NCBI RefSeq assembly: GCF_009720675.1
Contig: NZ_WNJO01000003.1
Span: forward strand, 124,001-188,000
Direction of reading: 5' to 3'
DNA length: 64,000 bases
DNA from: Secundilactobacillus folii
Lineage (GTDB): Bacteria; Bacillota; Bacilli; Lactobacillales; Lactobacillaceae
In this document: positions 1 through 8,000 of the stretch, one piece after another
Position numbering within the stretch: the first letter of the stretch is position 1
Layout: each line of letters starts with the position of its first letter
The notes under the pieces: generated by a model
The model's input: the letters and a program-made list of their open reading frames with translations, nothing else
Told to the model about the DNA's origin: nothing
Database searches by the model: none
Program-made: the position numbers and the translations under genes

Positions 1-409
1 TAATCTGATTCAGTGCCAGCGCACCCGTCCAGCTTTGAAAACCAAACCAAACGATGGCTGGCACCCCGCGCAGAAGACTGGCAAGCTTGGCACCTTGCTG
101 CCCGAACGATAATCTCAGTTGAATCACGTACGGTGCTCCCGTTTGATAACCGAAACGATCATTGAAGGTAAAAATCAACGAAATCAACGAAATGGCAATT
201 ATTGCAGCAGTCATCGTCTGCATCAGGTTCAACGTTGCAGCACCAGCCACGACAATCGAAGAGCCTAAGGTAATGTTGCCAATGTTGAAGCCATCACCCA
301 GCCACATCGCCGCGTAAGCAAGCGTACCAACATGCCGTGTGTCAGTGGTCAACGGCCGTAAATCAGCGGCAACGTTATCCCACCTATCATTGCTGATGGA
401 TGGTGTCAT
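1..409 (-). CDS. NCS1-family nucleobase/pyrimidine permease (N-terminal part, cut by window edge)
   Basis: The reverse strand reads from an ATG at 409-407 to the window edge without a stop (about 136 residues). The product starts MTPSISNDRWDNVAADLRPL and continues with TM1 features typical of the nucleobase:cation symporter-1 family: a WLGDGFNIGNI stretch, then hydrophobic segments and FNDRFGYQTGAPYV. NCS1 members carry allantoin, cytosine, hydantoin or, as CytX/PnuT-like THI-box members do, thiamine pyrimidine precursors. The start overlaps the stop of the upstream amidohydrolase (ATGA), so the two are translationally coupled and share the TPP riboswitch upstream. On sequence alone the closest annotation is allantoin permease; the riboswitch argues for a thiamine-related pyrimidine. 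The substrate is therefore inferred. Confidence 0.85.
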   Translation of the reverse strand, partial: MTPSISNDRWDNVAADLRPLTTDTRHVGTLAYAAMWLGDGFNIGNITLGSSIVVAGAATLNLMQTMTAAIIAISLISLIFTFNDRFGYQTGAPYVIQLRLSFGQQGAKLASLLRGVPAIVWFGFQSWTGALALNQI

Positions 410-1797
410 AACGTTGCCTCCGTTCGCAGGTCGTTCGTTAAGAATTTACCAGTTGGCTCTTTACTGAACGGTCGTCCCAGTTCAAAAATCGTTTGGCCAC
501 GTAAGAGGGTTCGCGTTACTCGACTGTGAATCGTCCGGCCAACGTAAGCAGACAGTTTATTTTTATAGAATAGATCCTCATTACGTAACGTATAACTAGC
601 GTTAGGGTCCAGCAAAACAAAGTCCGCATCTTTACCAACCGTGAGTTGCCCCTTCTGTGTCAGGCCGAATAGTTCCGCAGGACGTTGGGCTGTCAAATGC
701 ACAAACTGGGTGACGGATAACTTGCCGGATTTTACCCCCACATCGTAAAACAAGTCCACGTTATTCTGTGCCCCACTGATACCACCCCAGACTTCGAAAA
801 TATTATTGTGAGGGTCAGCCTTCATTGCTGCTGGTGCAGGTGAGTGGTCAGAGGTCACAATATCCACGTGACCAGCTTGGACTTCGTGCCAGAGGTCGGC
901 CTGGATCTCAGGTGACCTCAGTACAGGCGCACACTTAGCTAGCGGCCCAATGCGCTTAAAATCAGCTGTCGTCAGGGTCAAATAGTGGACACAGGTTTCA
1001 CAGGTCACGTCCTGTCCTGCCTGGCGCGCTCTTTGAACCTCTCGGACTGCTGCCCCAGTTGATAGGTGAACAAAGTGCAGTTTGCAGCCGGTCTGTTTAG
1101 CAATATACAGAGCTCTTCTTACTGCTTCGACCTCCACCATTGGCGGTCGAGAATCAATGTAGGCTTGAATGTCAGTATGACCCTGTGCAATTTCTGCTTC
1201 GGCTAGTCGATCCGTTAACACCGCATTCTCTGCATGCAAGGATAGTCGCAGCCCAGTCTTAGCAGTGGCTTGCATCCCCCAGTAGAGATCATAATCGTCC
1301 ACGTTATGAAAATCACCAGGCGTGTCCGTCCCAGCCGTTGCCATAAAAGCTTTAAATCCCGCTGCCCCAGTAGCTGCCATCGCTTCTATTTCAGCCTGAT
1401 TCCCCGGTACCAAGCCACCATACAGTGCGAAATCAACATACGATTTACCCGAGGCAATTTGGCGATGACGGTTGAATTCAGCAGCTGTCGTGCGCGCTGG
1501 CAGGGCATTTAACGGCATCACCACCATACTTGTGGTGCCACCGGCCGCCAGTGCTTGGCTGCCAGTTTGGTAATCTTCCCAGTCGCTGCGCCCCGGCTCG
1601 TTGATGTGGACGTGGGCATCCACCATACCAGGCAGTACCAGTTGCCCCTTGGCATCAATCGTTGTTACCGCAGTTAAGCCGTGATTTAACAGGTTCCCGA
1701 TGGCAGCAATTCTGCCATTCTCAATTGCCAGCTCACCTTTAACGACGCTTGTCGGGGTGACAATTGCAGCATTTTTAATAACGGTCGCTACTTGCAT
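406..1797 (-). CDS. allB: Allantoinase/dihydropyrimidinase-type amidohydrolase under TPP riboswitch control
   Basis: A 463-residue cyclic amidohydrolase. Zinc ligands are visible in DAHVHINEPGRSDWED, a likely carboxylated lysine in GFKAFMATAG, and further metal/active-site motifs in LSLHAENA, HFVHLSTG and IVTSDHSPAP, in the order expected for allantoinase/dihydroorotase. The family opens cyclic amide rings in the cytosol. The reading frame stays open upstream to 1851, but that extension crosses an intrinsic terminator; the ATG at 1797-1795 has a good GGAGG 7 nt upstream and is the real start. It is followed by an NCS1 permease with a 4-bp overlap. A TPP riboswitch precedes it, unexpected for allantoin breakdown, so the substrate may be a thiamine degradation product or pyrimidine precursor. 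AllB is the family call, not proof of substrate. Confidence 0.85.
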   Translation of the reverse strand: MQVATVIKNAAIVTPTSVVKGELAIENGRIAAIGNLLNHGLTAVTTIDAKGQLVLPGMVDAHVHINEPGRSDWEDYQTGSQALAAGGTTSMVVMPLNALPARTTAAEFNRHRQIASGKSYVDFALYGGLVPGNQAEIEAMAATGAAGFKAFMATAGTDTPGDFHNVDDYDLYWGMQATAKTGLRLSLHAENAVLTDRLAEAEIAQGHTDIQAYIDSRPPMVEVEAVRRALYIAKQTGCKLHFVHLSTGAAVREVQRARQAGQDVTCETCVHYLTLTTADFKRIGPLAKCAPVLRSPEIQADLWHEVQAGHVDIVTSDHSPAPAAMKADPHNNIFEVWGGISGAQNNVDLFYDVGVKSGKLSVTQFVHLTAQRPAELFGLTQKGQLTVGKDADFVLLDPNASYTLRNEDLFYKNKLSAYVGRTIHSRVTRTLLRGQTIFELGRPFSKEPTGKFLTNDLRTEATL

Positions 1798-1835
1798 TTG
1801 ATTTCCTCCAGACACATTGGGGGCTGGAAATTGCG

Positions 1836-1871
1836 CAAATAAAAAGTCCATCTGAATAACTCAAATGGACT
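1836..1871 (-). terminator. Intrinsic terminator of the TPP riboswitch
   Basis: On the minus strand an 11-bp stem (AGTCCATTTGA paired with TCAGATGGACT, one wobble) with loop GTTAT is followed by TTTTTATTT. It lies between the aptamer and the ribosome site of the amidohydrolase, as expected for transcriptional OFF control when TPP is bound. Confidence 0.85.
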
Positions 1872-1966
1872 GGTAGTCTCTCGACTAATGGCGCTCCCTA
1901 CGGCAGTACGAACTGCATCAGGTTATTTGGGTATCTCTCAGCTATCGCTAGCACCCCAGACCACAA
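1872..1966 (-). promoter_or_regulatory. TPP riboswitch (THI box)
   Basis: The minus strand carries the conserved THI-box blocks in order: GGGGTGC, GCTGAGAGATACCC, then AACCTGATGCAGTT, GTACTGCCGTAGGGA. These match the two arms of the TPP aptamer (the CUGAGA and ACCUGAU-CAG blocks plus GUAGGGA closing strand). It sits between a strong promoter and an intrinsic terminator. It should repress the amidohydrolase and NCS1 permease when thiamine pyrophosphate is plentiful. Confidence 0.93.
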
Positions 1967-1982
1967 TGTTTTATTGTCTATT

Positions 1983-2011
1983 ATTAAATACAATTTGGTA
2001 GATGATGTCAA
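1983..2011 (-). promoter_or_regulatory. Sigma-A promoter of the riboswitch operon
   Basis: On the minus strand, TTGACA (2011-2006), a 17-bp spacer and TTTAAT (1988-1983) precede the TPP aptamer by about 20 nt. Confidence 0.75.
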
Positions 2012-2084
2012 GCACCACTCATGAATCCGTGGCGAATCGAGAGCTCATTCACTGAAAAAATCAGTTTACCGATCATTAACAGCA

Positions 2085-3563
2085 TTAACTAACTGCCACA
2101 ACCTTAGCGACCTTTTCCAACTTCACCTGAACAATTTTCTTTCTTAAATTATCCCAGTTTGACATTTGTAGTGGATCCGACCAGGTCACTTGCGGAATAT
2201 CTCGAATACCAGCCACGAAGATATCCGACAGATAAATATCAACGTTACTGCTCAGATGATCAGCAAAAACGATGCCACCACCAAGGTTAACGCGAATCAT
2301 CTGTGAAAAATAGTCCTTTGGAATTTCATTTTGAACAAAGTCCACACAGATCGTCACTTTATCTTGCATTAAACGGCTAGGAATACTGTCGATCAGCACC
2401 CGCAGATAAAAATTGGTTAAGTCAGTTTGACAACCATTTGCCAAATTGAGTTTAAAAATCGCCGTTGCTGTTCGGACTAGGTCTTTAGCCAGTAGTGTCA
2501 GTCCCGGAAAGTTGCGGGTCAGATGCTGACCATCTCTGCTTTTGACTTTATACATCTGATTAAAGTCAAAAACTAGAAATGAGTTGCTCATCTTTGCCAA
2601 ATGCAAGGCAATTTGATGCCGCAATTGCTCTGAAAATTGATCCTGACTTAAGACTGGTGTGTTCGCCAGTACGCGTTCAAATTGCTGCGTAGCGTTAACA
2701 AACTGTTTTTCAAAAGTGTTGGCGACTTTCACCGGCGCGTGCTGGACGATCTCTTCACTGGCCATGAATAAAAGTAGAAAACCAACTTCAGAATCAATAT
2801 CGGCTGATTCCGCATGTGGTACATTTTTAAGGTAGTAGTTCTTTAAGAATGGTAGTCTGCTATCAGGCTGTAATTTGGCTAAATGACGAATATTAACAAA
2901 ATGGCGGCCTTGTAATCGTTTGTACTGAATCTGAAAGAACATCCGCAACTTTAACTGTTGACCCGGTGTGAGTGAAAGTTTAAAAGTCATGGTGATAAAA
3001 TTACAGAATTTAGCAGTTTCAGTATTAATATCTGGAAATGGATTCTCAATGCCATTAAAGAAATGAGCGTAAATATTGGTCAGCTGAACTCGCTTACGCA
3101 GTTCAGGATGAACATTTAGAACTGGTGACTTAGTAGGCTGTTGATTGTCATTCAAAATTGGATCCATTTCAGCTCGAATTGCATAGTATCTTGACTGACT
3201 CAAGTAGTGTTCTTTAAGAAACTGCTGACGGGTCTCACCCTGTCGATCGACGTATTCATATTGAAAAATCTGGAATCGAAGCGAGCGTTTCAGGTATTTC
3301 AGCTGAATGGCTTGCAACAGACTAAAACTAAGGTTGTCACCGACTAACTCATTGTCTTCAAAAACCAGTCGACAACTGGTTTCTTTAAATTGATTTAGGT
3401 CTTCAATTAAACTATTTAGCAACTTATTCAAGCGATATCGCGTTAACCCCAAGTCATCTAATAGCCGTTTTATACTAACTCTCCTAGCTCGACTATGATC
3501 TAACTTCAGCAATATCTGCATTTTCACCCGATCGTCCTTCTCCAAAAACGTAAAATATTCCAT
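2085..3563 (-). CDS. Mga/AtxA-like helix-turn-helix transcriptional regulator
   Basis: About 492 residues. The N-terminus (MEYFTFLEKDDRVKMQILLK) is followed by a helix-turn-helix region (SIKRLLDDLGLTRYRLNKLL, residues ~31-50) of the Mga-type HTH fold, then a long alpha-helical region without enzyme motifs. Lactobacilli carry many such stand-alone Mga-like proteins, which usually regulate nearby surface or metabolic genes; no PTS-regulated residues could be assigned by eye. The start at 3563 is chosen because GGGGGAG lies 6 nt upstream; the frame is open ten codons further. Its target is unknown. It is divergent from the TetR gene at 3843, but the 280-bp gap makes shared regulation only a possibility. 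Confidence 0.75.
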   Translation of the reverse strand: MEYFTFLEKDDRVKMQILLKLDHSRARRVSIKRLLDDLGLTRYRLNKLLNSLIEDLNQFKETSCRLVFEDNELVGDNLSFSLLQAIQLKYLKRSLRFQIFQYEYVDRQGETRQQFLKEHYLSQSRYYAIRAEMDPILNDNQQPTKSPVLNVHPELRKRVQLTNIYAHFFNGIENPFPDINTETAKFCNFITMTFKLSLTPGQQLKLRMFFQIQYKRLQGRHFVNIRHLAKLQPDSRLPFLKNYYLKNVPHAESADIDSEVGFLLLFMASEEIVQHAPVKVANTFEKQFVNATQQFERVLANTPVLSQDQFSEQLRHQIALHLAKMSNSFLVFDFNQMYKVKSRDGQHLTRNFPGLTLLAKDLVRTATAIFKLNLANGCQTDLTNFYLRVLIDSIPSRLMQDKVTICVDFVQNEIPKDYFSQMIRVNLGGGIVFADHLSSNVDIYLSDIFVAGIRDIPQVTWSDPLQMSNWDNLRKKIVQVKLEKVAKVVAVS

Positions 3564-3686
3564 TGTGGCTCCCCCTATTTCACTGTAAAACAAAACGCCG
3601 GAATCCCAACATTCGGCATTTATATTTTTCTCTGCGTAGCTTCTCCCAAAAAGCTAGTAAAAATAACTCCAACAACGATATTCTTG

Positions 3687-3714
3687 TTGTTTTTAATCCC
3701 AAATACAATATAAT
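3687..3714 (+). promoter_or_regulatory. Possible promoter of the TetR gene at 3843
   Basis: TTGTTT (3687-3692), 16-bp spacer, TATAAT (3709-3714). This leaves an untranslated leader of about 120 nt, in which only a GGGGGG ribosome site was recognised. Confidence 0.5.
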
Positions 3715-3842
3715 GGAACTATGGAAACTCCACAATGTGCAATTGAAGTAAACCTATTCATTAATCAACAGATAAACCAACATTGTCCAGTTTTTAAGGG
3801 AGAGTAAATGGGCGATAACTCCACTACCCAGGGGGGTTAAGT

Positions 3843-4430
3843 ATGGGAGCTAAAAAGAGTAATCGACCAGACCGAAGAACTATTAGAACCCAGCACCAAT
3901 TAAAGGAAACCTTTATTAAGATTTTAGGAGAAAAATCAATTGATAAAGTGACCGTCGCGGAACTCACTAGAGCTTGCGATATTGGGCGAGGAACTTTTTA
4001 CATCCACTATAAGGATGTCTACGATCTGTATGATTCAATTGTGAGTGATAACATTGAGAATCTCACGGCAATTTTTAATCAGTATTATCCTCACGATCAA
4101 GATAATAACTTTGCACCACTTGCAGAGCATTTTGTGCATTACATCGTTGAAAACAAGCCGGTCTTTGAAGTTATGACCAATCATGGAAGCGATATCAAAG
4201 TCTTAAATCAGATTTGTGACTTGTTAATTCGTCACATTATTAATATTGAACACGATGATCCAGCTAATATGAAACAGATGGCAATCATCCAGTTTGCGGC
4301 CTATGGCATGATCGGTGTAATCGTTGATTGGCTAGTCAACAAGCCTAATGCTAGGATGGAAGATTTGATTCAAGTAATCACGACCAGTGTTGGTACGTTG
4401 AGAAGCATGTGTTTATCAGCTAAAGATTAG
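3843..4430 (+). CDS. TetR/AcrR family regulator
   Basis: 195 residues. The DNA-binding domain is clear: FIKILGEKSIDKVTVAELTR, then RGTFYIHYKDVYDLYDSI, the usual TetR HTH ending in the Y/F-Y-x-H-F/Y motif (residues ~20-65). The C-terminal ligand-binding part is all-helical and of the type found in many lactobacillus TetR proteins (TetR_C). The ATG follows GGGGGG at about 6 nt. It ends just before a strong inverted repeat at 4473. The adjacent alpha/beta hydrolase remnant may once have been its target. The ligand is unknown. Confidence 0.85.
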   Translation: MGAKKSNRPDRRTIRTQHQLKETFIKILGEKSIDKVTVAELTRACDIGRGTFYIHYKDVYDLYDSIVSDNIENLTAIFNQYYPHDQDNNFAPLAEHFVHYIVENKPVFEVMTNHGSDIKVLNQICDLLIRHIINIEHDDPANMKQMAIIQFAAYGMIGVIVDWLVNKPNARMEDLIQVITTSVGTLRSMCLSAKD

Positions 4431-4472
4431 GCTGTGTTGATAGGATCAAGATACTGTAATATGAGTTTCCAG

Positions 4473-4519
4473 AAAGCTGGCTGACAGAAATCTTTTGATT
4501 TTCTGTCAGCCAGCTTTTT
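4473..4519 (+). terminator. Intrinsic terminator after the TetR gene
   Basis: An 18-bp perfect stem (AAAGCTGGCTGACAGAAA and its complement) with an 8-nt loop ends in TTTTT. It could act on both strands because the left arm starts AGAAAG. Confidence 0.8.
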
Positions 4520-4527
4520 GAAACACC

Positions 4528-4790
4528 AATTAATCAATATTCACCTTGAAAAAAAGCGTAATATTCTTCACTGCATTGTTCATCTGGAACTCAGAATCGT
4601 AATAATCAAAGTGATTGCATTTGCCCAAACCAATTCTTTAGGTCCTTGAACTGCCTCGTAAAGTACCTTGACATTTTCTGGAAATGCATCACCGTCAGAA
4701 TGAACTACGATTGACCGTAATGCGAATAATCAAACGCCAAACTAACAAATTCTAAGCCGTTCATTTATTTTTGATCACTAAAAACAAGAT
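4528..4790 (-). pseudogene. Alpha/beta hydrolase remnant with internal deletion and frameshift
   Basis: No open frame survives, but the minus strand keeps two recognisable pieces. The first reads LEFVSLAFDYSHYGQS (around 4770-4720), the strand-beta region of dienelactone-hydrolase-like proteins, and ends in TAG. The second, in another frame, reads RSIVVHSDGDAFPENVKVLY and EAVQGPKELVWAN, then after a 1-nt shift NHFDYYDSEFQMNNAVKNI, the C-terminal Asp/His region of the same family. The middle with the nucleophile elbow is gone. Inference: a hydrolase gene decayed by internal deletion plus small indels. Confidence 0.65.
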
Positions 4791-4901
4791 CAAAGTTCCT
4801 TCTATGAGTAATCAAGAAAGTTTCTCCTCCAAAAATCACCAAAAAAATGACCTCATAGTGAAGGCCAGTTTAAGTTAGACGTCAAGTCGGTCATCTCTAG
4901 A

Positions 4902-4955
4902 TAATAAAAAAGCCCCCCACCACCCAGACAGAATCTGAGTAGTGGGGAGCCTCTT
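4902..4955 (-). terminator. Terminator of the giant adhesin gene
   Basis: Minus-strand hairpin GCTCCCCACTAC...GTGGTGGGGGGC followed by TTTTTTATTAT, about 55 nt past the stop codon. Confidence 0.8.
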
Positions 4956-5008
4956 TCGTTTAAACACTGAGGGAGAGTTTTTAAACGGGAGATAACTGTA
5001 ACTAAATT

Positions 5009-8000
5009 TTACAGTTGCTTACGACGCTTTTCTGCACCAGCTAAGCCAAGCAGTCCTAGAACACCGCCTAACAAGCCAAGTGTTGCGACGCCATCAGCAG
5101 ATTGTTCGTTCGTTTGTGGCAAATCAGCTTTCTTGGCTGCTTCACTCTTCGACGAAGTCATAACCTTGGTACCATTTGCGGCACTCTTGTCACTAGCAGT
5201 GTTGCCACCGTTTGACGTAGCTTGTGCTGCTACTTCACCTCCTTTACCACTATTAGCAGTCGCACCAGTGGTCGTGGAGCCAGTCGTAGTACCAGTGGTA
5301 CTAGTTGAGGTATCGTTGCCGCCGCCACCATTAGTATTGGTGTTGGTGTTCGTGTTCGTATTGGTCGTGGAGATGCCGCCACCAGGATTGGTAGTGGTGT
5401 TGTTAGTAGTGCTGCCACCTGGGTTGGTGTTACCACCAGGATTGGTATTGCCGCCTGGGTTAGTGTTACCACCTGGGTTGGTGTTACCACCAGGATTGGT
5501 ATTGCCGCCTGGGTTAGTGTTACCACCTGGGTTAGTGTTACCACCTGGGTTGGTGTTGCCACCTGGGTTGGTGTTGCCACCTGGGTTAGTGTTACCACCT
5601 GGGTTGGTATTGCCGCCTGGGTTAGTGTTACCACCATTGGTCTTATCGCTGTAATTTACAGTGACACTGCCACCACCAGGAAGTGTGAAGGTAACCGTGT
5701 TGCCATCAGCATTAACGGTGTACTTAGTGCCATCAGAAGCGGTTCCTGTAGCACCCGGCTTCAAGTTCTTCACTTGTGTGCCATCTGGCAAGGTTAAGGT
5801 AACTGTACCGTCACCGTTTTGAGTAACCGTGTAGTTCCCAGTTGGTGTTTGAGTCGTGGTGCTTGTACCACCCTTGTCACCGTTGACGTTAACATTCACG
5901 TTAACAGTCACACTGTTACTGTTGGTTGAACCCTTCGATGGATCCATTGTGAAGGTCGTGCCATCTGGCGTAGTAAAGGTAACTGTGCCATCTGGGTTGA
6001 TCACGTACTTCGTACCATCTGGCAAAGTACCCTTGTCACCTGGCTTACCTGTTTGGGTACCACCTGGCGTAGTAAAGGTAATCGTACCATCTGGGTTCTT
6101 AACAACCGTGACAGTGGTGTTCTTACCATCTTTACCAGGGATAACAACAACTGTGCTTTGTCCACCATTACCTTCTTGACTGCCATTACCATAGTAGTTG
6201 TTAGTAATGTAAACATTGTTGCCAGTAGTTGAACCCTTGGAAGGATCAATCGTGGTGGTTGAGCCATCAGGATTAGTGATGGTCAAAGTGCCATCAGGGT
6301 TAACCGTGTATTTACCGCCATTCGGCAAGGTTCCCGTATCACCCGGCTTGACAGTCTTTGCGCCATCAGGGAGGACAAGTGTGTAAGTGCCGTCAGGATT
6401 CTGGGTGTAGGTAATCGTTGCGCTCTTACCATCGCTGCCAGCAGGCAATACAATCGTGGTCGTCTTCGAACCATCAGTCCCATAGTAGTTGTTGATGGTC
6501 GTGTTACCACTGTTCGTATTGTTATTATTGCCGCCACCATTGTTCGTTGTGCTTGAAGCACCCTTGCTTGGGTCAATGGTGAAGTGTGCACCGGTTGGCG
6601 TGGTGATCGTGATCGTGCCATCTGGGTTAACAACGTAGGTTGCACCATTTGGTAACGAACCAGTATCACCTGGTTTAACGGTTTGAGTTGAGCCATCTGG
6701 CATGGTCAAAGTAATCGTGCCATCTGGGTTCTTCGTAACCTTGACTAGGATACCACCGTTACCGTCCTTGTTAGTAACAAAGACAACGGTTGTTTCACCA
6801 GTTGCAGGGTTCGTGTTGCCTGAACCGCCATTGTTGTTGATGTTGATCTCGTGGTTAGTCCCATCCTTTGGATCAACAGTGAAGGTTGAACCATCAGGAT
6901 TGGTGAAGGTGATCGTGCCATCTGGGTTAACAACGTAAGTGGTGCCATTTGGCAAGGTACCCTTGTCACCTGGTTTAACTTCCTTAGTTGTGCCATCTGG
7001 CATGTGGAGGATGACGCTGCCGTCACCAGTCTTTTCAACGGTGATAATTGACGTAGCACCGTCCTTGCCATCAGCACCCTTTTGACCAGGGAGAACAATC
7101 ACTGTGGTCTTGCTGTCACTAGCAGTTGGTTGACCAGAATCCTTGTTAGGGTCAACGGTGTAACTGTTGCCCTTAGCATCGGTAAAGGTGATCGTACCAT
7201 CTGGGTTAACAACGAAGCTACCACCAGCTGGGTTCGTGTGACTTGAAGTGTCGCCTGGTTTAACGGTTTCAGTCGTGCCATCTGGGAAGTGGAAGGTTAA
7301 TGAACCATCGTTGTTCTTAGTGACCGTGATGCCACCGTTTTGACCAGGGATGTTAATGATAATTGGTTGAACAGTCGTGGTCGTTGAACCGCCATTATTG
7401 GTAGTCCCCTTGCCGCCATTTTCCAATGACTTCAAGTTTGAGTTAGGGTCCCGAGGGTTAGTACCATTCAATAATTCTTGGAGGTCTGAATCGCCATCAC
7501 CATCGGTATCTTTGCTATCTGGGTTAGTACCAAGGATTTCTTCTAGATAATCAGGAATGCCATCACCATCAGTATCCTTGGCGCTGTTACCAGTACTCGT
7601 GCTGCCGTTGCCGTTGTTGTTGATCGTAATTTCGTGGGTTGTCCCAGCATCTGGATCAATCGTGTAAGTCTTACCATTTGGATCCGTAAAGGTAATCGTA
7701 CCATCAGGGTTGACGACGTATGATCCGCCACCATTTGGTAAGGTTCCTTTATCACCAGGCTTAACCGTCTTGGTTGTGCCGTCTGGCATGTGGATAATGA
7801 TGCTACCATCAGGAGTCTTTTCAACCGTGATGATTTGATCAGGTGCATCCTTGCCATCAGTACCATTTTGCCCAGGAATTACAAGTACAGTTGTCTTGCT
7901 CTCTGGGTTAGTGGCTTGACCGGTTTCCTTTGATGGATCAACGGTGTAAGTCTTACCGTTCTTGTCAATAAAGGTGATCGTGCCATCTGGGTTAATGACG

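Noticed and set aside
1270-1512. Plus-strand open frame inside the amidohydrolase gene
   Set aside because: Antisense shadow without ribosome site; the minus-strand gene has all family motifs.
1798-1851. N-terminal extension of the amidohydrolase frame
   Set aside because: It spans the riboswitch terminator hairpin and has no ribosome site; the GGAGG supports the start at 1797.
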